Below are positions 42,073 to 49,864 of a stretch of 64,000 nt of DNA, in pieces; within the stretch, counting starts at the first letter, position 1; each line of letters begins with the position of its first letter. Location: positions 930,001-994,000 of the forward strand of contig CAVYAT010000007.1 in NCBI GenBank assembly GCA_963766605.1, given 5' to 3'. The notes beneath the pieces were generated by a model. It searched no databases. It was not told where the DNA came from and was given only the letters and a program-made list of their open reading frames with translations. Origin of the DNA: AC-49 sp963766605 (GTDB taxonomy: Bacteria; Actinomycetota; Thermoleophilia; Solirubrobacterales; Solirubrobacteraceae). The position numbers were made by a program, and so were the translations under genes.

Positions 42073-42693
42073 ATGGTCGTCGCGACGATCGAGACGGCGC
42101 TGCCGGCGGCGGTCGCCGTCGTCGGCCGTGACCGCCGCGCCGTCGCCGCCGGCTGTGCGGCCGGGCTGTTGCTCGCGCGGCGGGCCCGGGCGCCTGCGGC
42201 GCTCGTCTGCGTGCGCGGCGCCGGCGACGGACGCCTGCCCGCCCACCGCGGCGCCGCGACGCTCGGGGCGCGGCGGCTTGCGACCGCGGTCGGCGCCGAT
42301 GGCGTGGCGGTCGCCGCGGCGGGCCGGCTCGTGCTCGCCGATCTCGATCGCCGCCCCGGCGACGGCGAGGGCCGGATCGACGGCGCCGTCGCCGTCGCCC
42401 GCGCCGAGCGGGCGCTCGCCGCCGCCGGCAACGCGCCGACCGTGCTCGTCCTCGCCGGCCCGCGCGAGGCGTCCTTCGACCGGCTGCTGGCGGCCCAGGA
42501 CGTGATCGGCGTCGCATGCGCGGCCGGCGACCCGCCGTCGCTCGCCGACCTCGCCGTCGCCGGGTTGCCCGGCGCCGCGGTCGCGCTGCGCTGCGGTACC
42601 GCCCGTGCTGCCGCGAGCCTGGCGTGCGGCGGGGTCGCCGTCGCTCCGTCGCTCGCCGCCGCCGTTGCACCGCTGATCGCGGGGCTGTCGTGA
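42073..42693 (+). CDS. Unknown protein of the TadE cluster, possibly ParA/TadZ-like, 5' end uncertain
   Basis: From ATG 42073 the protein has 206 residues, very rich in Ala, Val and Arg. It alternates hydrophobic strands and Gly/Ala loops like a Rossmann-type fold. TVLVLAGPREASFDRLLAAQDVIGVAC followed by SLADLAVAGLPG recalls the later part of TadZ/MinD-like proteins, but no P-loop is seen. Genes in this cluster couple by GTGA overlaps. Such a GTG at 42006 opens MSEALGALARLFVSATPP in a frame one base off, so the true N terminus may be lost to an indel near 42055-42065. Its stop overlaps the next gene by 4 nt. Function unknown. Confidence 0.6.
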   Translation: MVVATIETALPAAVAVVGRDRRAVAAGCAAGLLLARRARAPAALVCVRGAGDGRLPAHRGAATLGARRLATAVGADGVAVAAAGRLVLADLDRRPGDGEGRIDGAVAVARAERALAAAGNAPTVLVLAGPREASFDRLLAAQDVIGVACAAGDPPSLADLAVAGLPGAAVALRCGTARAAASLACGGVAVAPSLAAAVAPLIAGLS

Positions 42694-43955
42694 TCGGTGC
42701 GCCGGGCGGCGATCGTGGCCAGGCCGGTGTGCTGCTCGTGGTCGTCGCGATGTTCGTGCTCGGCGGCGCGCTCGCCCTGGGCTCGGTCGCGCAGGTTCTC
42801 GGCGGCCAGGGCGACGACCAGCAGGCCGCGGACCTCGGTGCGCTCGCGGCGGCCAAGCGGATGGGCGGCGCCTACGCGCGCGTGTTCGAGCCTGCGTTCG
42901 TGGCGGGGAAGATCAACGCGCAGACCCTCACGCGCGCCGCCTACCTCGACCTTGGGCGCCGGACCGCCAGCGCTGCCGCGCGCGCCAACGGCGCCGGTGC
43001 GATCGCGGTGTCGTTCCCGGGCGCCCGCGGCCAGATAGCCCCGACCCAGATCGCGGTCCGCGTCGGCGACGCAACCGCGACCGCCGAGCTCGTCCCGAGT
43101 GCGGGCTCCGGGCCGCTGTTCGGGCTCGGCGCCAACAACCAGTACAACGGGCCGTTCGCCTACCGCCAGGGCCAGCCGATGCGCCCCGACGTCGCGCCCG
43201 CGTTCGATCGCATGGCCGCGGCGGCGCGCCACGAGACGGGGCTGTCGCTGATCATCAACAGCGCGTGGCGCAGCAACGCCGAGCAGGCGATCCTGTTCGC
43301 CCATGATCCCGATCCCAAGTGGGTCGCGCGGCCGGGCACGTCGCTGCACCGCATGGGCACCGAGCTCGACCTCGGCCCGCCGGCGGCGATCCCGTGGCTG
43401 AAGGCCAACGCGACGCGCTTTCACTTCCTACAGCGCTACGCATGGGAGGACTGGCACTACGGCTACACGCTGAACCCCTCCAGTGCGCCCGATAGCGCCG
43501 ACGGCCGCGTCGCGTCAACGCTACCGTCGTTCGTCCCCGCCGCCTACGTGCCCGACATCGTCGCCGCGTCCCAGCACTGGAGCGTGTCGGGAATCCTGCT
43601 TGCCGCGCAGATCGCCCAGGAGTCGAACTTCGATCCCGGCGTCGTGTCGTCGGCCGGCGCCGAGGGGATCGCCCAGTTCATGCCCGGCACCGCGGCGGCG
43701 ATCGGGCTGCGCGACCCGTTCGACCCCAAGCAGGCGATCGACGCTCAGGCGCACCTCATGCGAGACCTGCTGAGACGCTTCGCCTCGGTGTCGCTGGCGC
43801 TCGCGGCCTACAACGCCGGCGAGGGGCCGGTCGCCGCCTGCGGCTGCGTCCCGCCGTTCCCCGAGACCGTTGCCTACGTCGCGGCGATCCTCGGACGGCT
43901 GAACGGCGCCGGCGACCCGCAGAGCCTGACACTGCGCGTGCGGTTGGTCAGCTAG
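42690..43955 (+). CDS. TadG-like head fused to M15B (VanY-type) peptidase and SLT lytic transglycosylase
   Basis: The protein has 421 residues from GTG 42690 (4-nt overlap). Residues 1-60 are TadG/TadE-like: DRGQAGVLLVVVAMFVLGGA is a membrane helix, then GDDQQAADLGALAAAKRM, typical of TadG-like proteins. Residues about 150-262 are an M15B carboxypeptidase domain: INSAWRSNAEQ, zinc ligands H220 and D227 (SLHRMGTELDL, H-x6-D) and WEDWH with E253 and H256. Residues about 285-405 are an SLT domain: catalytic E311 in IAQESNFDP, GIAQFMPGTAAAIG and LAAYNAGEGPV. All key residues are present, so it should cut both glycan and peptide parts of peptidoglycan from a membrane anchor. I know of no described protein with this order of domains. 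Confidence 0.85.
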   Translation: MIGAPGGDRGQAGVLLVVVAMFVLGGALALGSVAQVLGGQGDDQQAADLGALAAAKRMGGAYARVFEPAFVAGKINAQTLTRAAYLDLGRRTASAAARANGAGAIAVSFPGARGQIAPTQIAVRVGDATATAELVPSAGSGPLFGLGANNQYNGPFAYRQGQPMRPDVAPAFDRMAAAARHETGLSLIINSAWRSNAEQAILFAHDPDPKWVARPGTSLHRMGTELDLGPPAAIPWLKANATRFHFLQRYAWEDWHYGYTLNPSSAPDSADGRVASTLPSFVPAAYVPDIVAASQHWSVSGILLAAQIAQESNFDPGVVSSAGAEGIAQFMPGTAAAIGLRDPFDPKQAIDAQAHLMRDLLRRFASVSLALAAYNAGEGPVAACGCVPPFPETVAYVAAILGRLNGAGDPQSLTLRVRLVS

Positions 43956-44125
43956 GACCGGTGCGTCGCTCGAGCGTCTGTGGTTCCTGCGACCCGAAGC
44001 CCCTGCGTGCCACGCGCGGGCGGCTCGCCCGCCGCAGCGGCTGCACGGCGCGCCTGATCGAGTAGCCGCGCGATCGCGGCAGCGTGTCCGATCGTCTCTC
44101 GGGACGTCCAAGGCATCCTTGCCAT
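43952..44125 (-). CDS. Possible small protein
   Basis: ATG 44125 opens a 57-codon frame on the minus strand (MARMPWTSRETIGHAAAIAR and a helical, Ala/Arg-rich remainder). Its stop overlaps the stop of the TadG fusion gene by 4 nt. Codon use is compatible with coding in this GC-rich genome, but there is no clear ribosome binding site and no family match. The terminator-like hairpin just upstream (44144-44188) would separate it from earlier transcription. Treat as tentative. Confidence 0.25.
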   Translation of the reverse strand: MARMPWTSRETIGHAAAIARLLDQARRAAAAAGEPPARGTQGLRVAGTTDARATHRS

Positions 44126-44360
44126 ACGAGAAGTGTACCCGACAAACCAAAAACCGGGGCGTGACGGCCTCCACGGCAGTCGCCCCGGCCCCCGAGGCGA
44201 GTGTCAAGGGATCTGGCGCGAACGCGCCGAAGCCCCCGGCGGGCGCTGGGCGTGTGGCCGCGAGCGGAGCCGGGGGCTGGCGTTGCCGTCGTCGCCGCGG
44301 TTTACCCGGAGCTCGGGCGCGCAACGCCGACCGTGTCAGCGCGTCACGAGCCCATCGTCG
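43956..44360. other. 405-bp stretch without a clear gene; GC hairpins
   Basis: No convincing protein is seen on the plus strand. The stretch holds a tentative 57-residue minus-strand frame, a hairpin with a T-tract on the minus strand (44144-44188), and a second perfect 10-bp inverted repeat, AGCCCCCGGC (44231-44240) with GCCGGGGGCT (44269-44278). A TTGACA hexamer occurs on the minus strand at 44207-44202. It may carry an untranslated RNA or a leader. Confidence 0.4.
44144..44188 (-). terminator. Intrinsic terminator on the minus strand
   Basis: On the minus strand the stem CCGGGGCG (44188-44181) pairs with CGCCCCGG (44161-44154) and is followed by TTTTTGGTTTG. This is a canonical intrinsic terminator shape. 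No annotated minus-strand gene ends just before it, so it implies a non-coding or antisense transcript, or protection from read-through. Confidence 0.5.
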
Positions 44361-45275
44361 ATGATGTGCGAGCACATGTGGCCCCAGGGACGTGACATCG
44401 AAATCGGCGAAGGCCTGCACCTGCACGTCGTCGAGGCGGGGGAGGGGCCGCTGGTCCTGCTCTGCCACGGCTTCCCCGAGCTCGGCTTCTCGTGGCGCCA
44501 CCAGCTCGAGCCGCTCGTCGCCGCCGGCTATCGCGTCGCGATCCCGGACATGCTGGGCTTCGGCGCCAGCTCGCGGCCTGACGAGGTCGGCGCCTACGCC
44601 GCCGACCGGCTCGCAGCCGGGCTGCTGGCGCTCGTCGCCGCGCTCGGCGAGTCGCAGGCGGCGTACGTCGGCCACGACTGGGGTGCGAGCCTCGTGTGGC
44701 ACGTCGCCCACGCGCACCCCGACCACGTGACCGGTGTCGCCGGCCTCAGCGTGCCGTACGCGCCGCCCGCGCCGGCGCCGCCGACCGAGATCTTCCGCCG
44801 CCGGATCGGTGACGACTTCTACATCGTCTGGTTCCAGCAGCCGGGCGTCGCCGACGCCGCCCTGAGCGCCGACGTGCGGCGCACGTTGATGACGCCGGAG
44901 GTGTGGACCGCCGACTGGGCAACCCGGGACGAGGAGCTGCGCCGCGCCCCGTGGATGACCGAGGATGAGCTCCAGGTCTACATCGACGCGTTCACACGCA
45001 CCGGTTTCACTGGCGGCCTGAACTACTACCGCAACATCGACCGCAACTGGGAGATCGCCACGTCGGTCGGGGACGCGAACGTCCACGTCCCGGCGATGTT
45101 CTTGACCGGCAGCCGGGACCCGGTCGTGCGCTTCATGCCGTCGGATCGGTTGCGTGAGTCGGTACCCGACCTGCGGGCCGAGATCGTCGTCGAAGGCGCC
45201 GGCCACTGGGTCCAGCAGCAGAGCCCCGACGAGGTCAACACGGCGCTCATCAGGTTCCTCGACGGCCTGCGCTGA
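44361..45275 (+). CDS. Alpha/beta hydrolase, epoxide hydrolase type
   Basis: The protein has 304 residues from ATG 44361 (44364 and 44376 also possible). The oxyanion motif is LLCHGFPELGFSW (HGxPE/xxW typical of epoxide hydrolases). The nucleophile elbow is YVGHDWGASLVW with Asp as nucleophile. The lid includes YIVWFQQPGVADAAL and GGLNYYRNIDRNWE. The acid and His come late: LTGSRDPVVRF and EGAGHWVQQQSPDEVN. An Asp nucleophile and the HGFPE motif fit epoxide hydrolase over esterase. It is a cytoplasmic detoxification or catabolic enzyme. It is convergent with the GNAT gene, with no bases between their stops. Confidence 0.88.
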   Translation: MMCEHMWPQGRDIEIGEGLHLHVVEAGEGPLVLLCHGFPELGFSWRHQLEPLVAAGYRVAIPDMLGFGASSRPDEVGAYAADRLAAGLLALVAALGESQAAYVGHDWGASLVWHVAHAHPDHVTGVAGLSVPYAPPAPAPPTEIFRRRIGDDFYIVWFQQPGVADAALSADVRRTLMTPEVWTADWATRDEELRRAPWMTEDELQVYIDAFTRTGFTGGLNYYRNIDRNWEIATSVGDANVHVPAMFLTGSRDPVVRFMPSDRLRESVPDLRAEIVVEGAGHWVQQQSPDEVNTALIRFLDGLR

Positions 45276-45884
45276 TCAGGCCGGGCGCCACATGCGCCAG
45301 ATCGGCGGCGAGCCCTTGCCGATCGTCAGCTCCTCGGTGACCGCAAAGCCATGGCGCTCGTACAGCGTCCGGCTGCGAACCGACGACGCCTCGAGGTAGG
45401 CGGGCAGGCCTTCGGCGTTGCAGCGGTCGAGGATCGGCTTCATCAGCATCGCCCCGATGCCGCGCCCCTGGCGCTCGGGCGTCACGCCGACGAAGGCCAG
45501 GTACTCGTGGGGCTCGGTCGGGTGGTTGCGCTCGATCGCGGTCAGCGCCCCGAGCACGCGCGGTAGCCGGCGCCCGTAGACCCGCGCCAGCGACGGCAGC
45601 AGCGCCAGCTGCGGCCCGACACCGAGCTTCCACGTCCCGGGCGGCTCCCAGATGCAGACACCGGCCACGTCGTTGCCGGCCACGTAGACCTGCTCGTGCT
45701 TGAGCCACAGCCGCCGCAGGAACAGCTCGAACCCCCGCCGCGCGATCGCGAGGCGAGTCGAGGGATCCTCGAGCAGCCAGGCGATCGCCGGGTCGTCGTA
45801 GAACGCTGCGGCGAGCGTTCGCGCCATCGCGTCGAGTTCGCCGTCGCGCGGCGCACGGATCTCGGGGAATCGCTCTGCCTCCAC
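45276..45884 (-). CDS. GNAT family N-acetyltransferase
   Basis: The protein has 202 residues. The acetyl-CoA binding block is HEYLAFVGVTPERQGRGIGAMLMKPIL (Q/R-x-x-G-x-G/A), followed by AYLEASSVRSRTLYERHGFAVTEEL, the usual last strand pair. The N-terminal region, MARTLAAAFYDDPAIAWLLEDP, matches a common GNAT subgroup in actinobacteria. The acceptor is not predictable. It diverges from uvrC over about 90 bp. Confidence 0.9.
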   Translation of the reverse strand: MEAERFPEIRAPRDGELDAMARTLAAAFYDDPAIAWLLEDPSTRLAIARRGFELFLRRLWLKHEQVYVAGNDVAGVCIWEPPGTWKLGVGPQLALLPSLARVYGRRLPRVLGALTAIERNHPTEPHEYLAFVGVTPERQGRGIGAMLMKPILDRCNAEGLPAYLEASSVRSRTLYERHGFAVTEELTIGKGSPPIWRMWRPA

Positions 45885-45973
45885 TGCTGGACAACCCTAG
45901 ATGAGTGAGGGTGGCTTGCCCGGCGCGCTGGTCGCCTGGGACCGCCAGCACGGCCTCGTATCCTCGGCGGTCG

Positions 45974-47845
45974 ATGGCCGACACCCCCGATCGCCTGACC
46001 AAGCAGCGCCGCGCGCTCCCCGACGCGCCGGGCGTCTACCTGTTCCACAACACGGCCGGCAAGGTCATCTACGTCGGCAAGGCGAAGTCGATTCGCAAGC
46101 GGGTCGCCAGTCACTTCAGCAATCCGGTGACCCGCGGCGCCTACGAGATGGTCGACGCGATCGACTCGATCGACTGCATCACGACCAACACCGAGGCCGA
46201 GGCGCTGCTGGCCGAGCAGAACTTCATCAAGCAGTACCGGCCGCGGTTCAACATCCGCCTGCGCGACGACAAGAGCTACCCGTTCATCGCCATCTCGATG
46301 GATGAGGACTACCCGCGCGTCTACTTCACGCGTGAGCGTCACCGCCGCGACCGCGTCTACTTCGGCCCGTACTCCAACGCCAAGCGCGTCCGCGGCACGC
46401 TCGACCTGCTGGGCAAGGTGTTCCAATTCCGCACCTGCCAGGGCGAGGAGCCGGGGCGTCGCAGCGGATCGCCGTGCCTGGACTACTACATCAAGCGCTG
46501 CGGGGCCCCGTGCGTCGGCTACGTCGACGAGGCCGGTTACATGGAGTCGATCGACGGCGTCGTCGCGTTCCTGTCAGGCCGCTACCGCGAGATCGAGCGC
46601 GACCTCGAGGCGAAGATGAAGGCCGCGGCGGCCGCCCAGGAGTTCGAGCAGGCGGCGCTCGAGCGCAACCGCCTGCGGGCGGTCCGGTCGCTGCTGGAAC
46701 GCCAGCGGGTCGCCAACGAGGGCGTCGGCTCGCTCGACGCGGTCGCGGTCGCGCTCGACGGCGTCGACGCCAACGCGCAGGTGTTCCAGGTCCGCGACGG
46801 CGTGCTCTCAGACCGTCAGTCGTTCTACCTCGAGAACCAGGCGGAGCGGGAGCTGGGGGAGGTGGCCGAGGAGTTCCTGCTCCAGTACTACGGCGCCGCG
46901 CTGTCGATCCCGCCGCAGGTCGTCGTCCAGGCCGAGCTGCCCGACGCCGAGACGATGGCCGCCGTGCTGAGCGAGCGCCGCGGCAGCCAGGTCGACGTCC
47001 GCCATGCCCAGCGCGGCGACAAGCGCAGGATCCTCGAGCTGGCGACGCGCAACGCCAAGCTCGCGCTCGACCAGGAGCGCCTCAAGACCGAGCGCCGCCA
47101 CCAGCAGCGCGTCCAGGCCCTCGATGACCTCCAGGAGGTGCTCGGCCTCGACACGCTCCCGATCCGCATCGAGTGCTTCGACATCTCCAACCTGATGGGC
47201 ACCCACACCACCGCTTCGATGGTCGTGTTCGAGGGCGGCGCGCCGAAGAAGTCCGACTACCGGCGCTTCAACGTCCGCGGCACGACGGAGGGCGTGCCCG
47301 ACGACTTCGCAGCGATGGAGGAGGTCCTCGGCCGGCGCCTGGCGCAGTGGGAGACCCAGCAGGATCTGTCGCCCCATGACCCCAACCGCAACGAGTCGTT
47401 CGCGACGCTGCCCAACCTGATCGTGATCGACGGCGGACAGGGCCAGCTCGCGGCCGGGCTGCGGGCACTGAAGGCGTTTCGCGAGCGCGGCGTCACCGTC
47501 ATCTCGCTGGCCAAGCGGATCGAGGAGATCTTCGTGCCCGGCCGCCGGTCCCCGATCGTGCTCGGCCACGACACCCCGGCGCTGCAACTGCTTCAGCGCG
47601 CGCGCGACGAGGCCCACCGCTTCGCGATCACCCACCACCGCGCACGCCGCGACCGCGCGATGACCGCCTCGGTGCTCGACGACCTGCCGGGCATCGGTCC
47701 GGCGCGGAAGCGCGCGCTGCTCGCCCACTTCGGTTCGCCGGAAGCCGTCGTCGGCGCGTCGCGCGAGCAGCTCGAGGGGGCGCCGGGGGTACCGCCGAAG
47801 GTGGCGCGGGAGCTGTTCGCTGCGTTGCACCGCACGAGCGGCTAG
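45974..47845 (+). CDS. uvrC: Excinuclease ABC subunit C
   Basis: The protein has 623 residues. ATG 45974 starts MADTPDRLTKQRRALPDAPG, the normal UvrC beginning; an upstream in-frame ATG would add a leader not found in the family. The GIY-YIG nuclease is GVYLFHNTAGKVIYVGKAKS. A four-Cys cluster (CQGEEP, SPCLDYY, RCGAPCVGY) matches the iron-sulfur site. The UVR motif is at about 205-235, the RNase H-like second nuclease at about 385-540 (IECFDISNLMG, LPNLIVIDGGQGQLAAGL), and C-terminal HhH motifs are LPGIGPARKRALLAHFGS. It makes both incisions in nucleotide excision repair with UvrAB. Confidence 0.96.
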   Translation: MADTPDRLTKQRRALPDAPGVYLFHNTAGKVIYVGKAKSIRKRVASHFSNPVTRGAYEMVDAIDSIDCITTNTEAEALLAEQNFIKQYRPRFNIRLRDDKSYPFIAISMDEDYPRVYFTRERHRRDRVYFGPYSNAKRVRGTLDLLGKVFQFRTCQGEEPGRRSGSPCLDYYIKRCGAPCVGYVDEAGYMESIDGVVAFLSGRYREIERDLEAKMKAAAAAQEFEQAALERNRLRAVRSLLERQRVANEGVGSLDAVAVALDGVDANAQVFQVRDGVLSDRQSFYLENQAERELGEVAEEFLLQYYGAALSIPPQVVVQAELPDAETMAAVLSERRGSQVDVRHAQRGDKRRILELATRNAKLALDQERLKTERRHQQRVQALDDLQEVLGLDTLPIRIECFDISNLMGTHTTASMVVFEGGAPKKSDYRRFNVRGTTEGVPDDFAAMEEVLGRRLAQWETQQDLSPHDPNRNESFATLPNLIVIDGGQGQLAAGLRALKAFRERGVTVISLAKRIEEIFVPGRRSPIVLGHDTPALQLLQRARDEAHRFAITHHRARRDRAMTASVLDDLPGIGPARKRALLAHFGSPEAVVGASREQLEGAPGVPPKVARELFAALHRTSG

Positions 47846-47873
47846 CCTCGGAGCGGTGCGCCGCGCGCTTCAC

Positions 47874-47889
47874 TGTGACGTGACGCACA
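47874..47889. promoter_or_regulatory. CRP-like site upstream of the GDSL hydrolase gene
   Basis: TGTGA-CGTGAC-GCACA matches the CRP/GlxR consensus TGTGA-N6-TCACA with one mismatch in the right arm. It lies 83 bp before the GTG start of the GDSL hydrolase. Confidence 0.3.
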
Positions 47890-47971
47890 AAGGGTCCGAT
47901 CAATCGGGGAAATTGCATGCGTCGGGGGATATACCGCCGTCCAGCCCTTCCCAGACCGCTACCGTGGATCG

Positions 47972-48946
47972 GTGCACCGCTTGATCCCCATGATGCTCGT
48001 GGTGGTCGCGGCACCGTTCCTGTTCGTCCTCAACGCCGGCGCGGCCCACCCGGTTACAACGCCGCCGGCCATGACCGGGACGATGGTGGTGCTCGGCGAC
48101 TCCTACTCGGTCGGCTACGACGGCCCGTCACAGAAGACGACCCGCAGCGGCCCGTTCGACCAGATGGTGCCGCTGGCGCGCAAGCGCGGCTGGAACCTCA
48201 AGCTCGTGAACTTCGGCTGCGCCGGCGCGACGACGGCGTCGATGATGAGCACCCCGGGCTGCCGCAGCGTCTTCCTGGCCCCCGGCGCGAAGCCGTATCC
48301 GACCCACAGCCAGTACCAGGCCGCGCTGAGCTACATCAAGACCCATCCGCATCAGGTCAAGGTGCTGGCGGTGGAGATCGGGATCAACGACGTCGACACG
48401 TGCATCGTCCAGAAATCGCCGCTGGGCTGCATCGACCAGTCGATGCCGACCGCCGTCAAGAACCTGGCGACGATGCTCGGCCGGCTGCGGGCCGCGGGCG
48501 GCGCCGACATGCGGATCATCGGCGTCTCCTACCCCGACTTCGCGCTCGGGGCGTGGGTCCGCCACGACCTGTACGGCACCAGTGGCCCGACCGTCGCCGT
48601 CGGCTCGCTGGCCGCGTTCCACGATCAGATCAACCCCGGCCTGGCGACCGCCTACCGCACGGTCAACGGCTCGTTCGTCGACGTCACCGCGGCGACCGGG
48701 GCCTACGGCGCGTTCGTCGCCGTCCACGACCCGCCGTACGGAACGATTCCCAAGCCCGTGGCGACGGTCTGCAACCTGACGCGGTTCTGTGGAACGGCCG
48801 CCGACCGCAAGCGCAAGAAGACCCGTGCCAAGAAGGAGCCGCTGTCGGCGTTCCCCGACCTGCACATGACGCTCCCGGGCTACGGCGTGGTCGGCGCGCT
48901 GGCCGCCAAGACGCTGCCCGACCTGTCGTCGTCGGCGCGCCGATAG
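47972..48946 (+). CDS. Secreted SGNH/GDSL hydrolase
   Basis: The protein has 324 residues from GTG 47972. A signal peptide (RLIPMMLVVVAAPFLFVLNAGA) leads to the SGNH fold: block I VVLGDSYSVGYDG with the nucleophile Ser, block II NFGCAGATTASM, block III EIGINDVDTC with the Asn, and block V DLHMTLPGYGVVG with the Asp-x-x-His pair. Cys pairs suggest disulfides, as in actinobacterial secreted lipases of this type. A basic loop (RKRKKTRAKKE) near 290 is unusual. It probably cleaves esters on lipids or wall polymers outside the cell. Confidence 0.85.
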   Translation: MHRLIPMMLVVVAAPFLFVLNAGAAHPVTTPPAMTGTMVVLGDSYSVGYDGPSQKTTRSGPFDQMVPLARKRGWNLKLVNFGCAGATTASMMSTPGCRSVFLAPGAKPYPTHSQYQAALSYIKTHPHQVKVLAVEIGINDVDTCIVQKSPLGCIDQSMPTAVKNLATMLGRLRAAGGADMRIIGVSYPDFALGAWVRHDLYGTSGPTVAVGSLAAFHDQINPGLATAYRTVNGSFVDVTAATGAYGAFVAVHDPPYGTIPKPVATVCNLTRFCGTAADRKRKKTRAKKEPLSAFPDLHMTLPGYGVVGALAAKTLPDLSSSARR

Positions 48947-48953
48947 CGGTCGA

Positions 48954-49820
48954 CTACGCGGGTCCAAGCTGGGGCGTCGCCCGCTCGAGCGCGTCCCAGC
49001 CGATGTCGCGCTCCTTCAGCGCCTCCTCGGCGGCATAGCCGCCGCGGTAGCCGAACAGGCGCTTGGCGTGGAGAAGGTACGCGACGACCGCGATGTTGAT
49101 GATCAGCGCGAGCACCTTGAACGGCGTCGCGCCCTCGACGATCTCGTAGACCTCAAGCGGCAGCAGCGACGTGGTGACCAGGAACGTCAGGTACTCCGCC
49201 CAGCGGCGCTGCTGCCATAGGCCGACCATCTCGATCCCCTCGATCGCCGCGTAGACGAGCAGCACGGCGCCGAGCAGGTCCAGGTTCGAGGACGATGTCG
49301 TGAACGCGTTGTCGATGTCGTGCAGGATGCCGTGAGGCCCGAAGTGCGCCTGGCCGGACTGCACGCCGCCCTGGAGGTCGGCCACGACCTTGTAGAACGT
49401 GTCGCGCAGCGCCGCGCGATCGTGGGCGAAGACGAGGACCAGCGTCCCCAGCGCGCCGAGGACGAGGAAGTGAAAGCCGCGGTTGATCGCGATCAGCCGC
49501 AGGATCACCTTGTCGCGCAGCGGCTTACCGCGCAGCGGCAGCACGATCTCCGCCCGCGCCGGCGGGCGCTCGCGCGTATGGGGGATCGTCCCGCCCACCC
49601 CCACCGGCAGCCACGAGTCGCAGCGCAGGCAGCGGTGCCAGCGCACGTCGCCGATCTGGCGGGCGACGAGCGCATCCTCGGGGCCGACCTCGCGCGCGTC
49701 GAGCCCGACCAGTTCGTGGCCGCTCACACCGCAGATCAGCAGCTCGTAGTGAAACCGTGGGCGAAAGCGTCGCGGCCTCTCGCGCCGCACTCCGGGCGGA
49801 TGGGCGTCGTCGGGGTTCAC
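48954..49820 (-). CDS. DUF2127 membrane protein with a Cys-containing head
   Basis: The protein has 288 residues. The first 95 are soluble and include ICGVSGHELVG and WHRCLRCDSWLP, a CxxC pair that could bind zinc. The rest is a DUF2127-type membrane domain: LRLIAINRGFHFLVLGALGTLVLVF, LLGAVLLVYAAIEGIEMVGLW, AEYLTFLVTTSLLPLEVYEIVEG and VLALIINIAVVAYLLHAKRLFG. Conserved 'EGIEMVGLW' and 'PLEVYEI' motifs support the family. Function unknown. It diverges from rapZ and is convergent with the GDSL gene, 7 nt apart. Confidence 0.82.
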   Translation of the reverse strand: MNPDDAHPPGVRRERPRRFRPRFHYELLICGVSGHELVGLDAREVGPEDALVARQIGDVRWHRCLRCDSWLPVGVGGTIPHTRERPPARAEIVLPLRGKPLRDKVILRLIAINRGFHFLVLGALGTLVLVFAHDRAALRDTFYKVVADLQGGVQSGQAHFGPHGILHDIDNAFTTSSSNLDLLGAVLLVYAAIEGIEMVGLWQQRRWAEYLTFLVTTSLLPLEVYEIVEGATPFKVLALIINIAVVAYLLHAKRLFGYRGGYAAEEALKERDIGWDALERATPQLGPA

Positions 49821-49864
49821 AGCGCGGCATCCTGACGATCCGGCCCGCGCGCCACAATCCAGTC

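Noticed and set aside
44095..44145. Third copy of the 48-bp element
   Set aside because: TTGCCATACGAG resembles part of the element in reverse, but the alignment needs gaps and the paired ends are missing.
44133..44360. N-terminal extension of the epoxide-hydrolase-like gene
   Set aside because: The extra 76 residues are polar, Arg/Gly-rich and unlike the family; they cross GC hairpins. The ATG at 44361 fits the family start.
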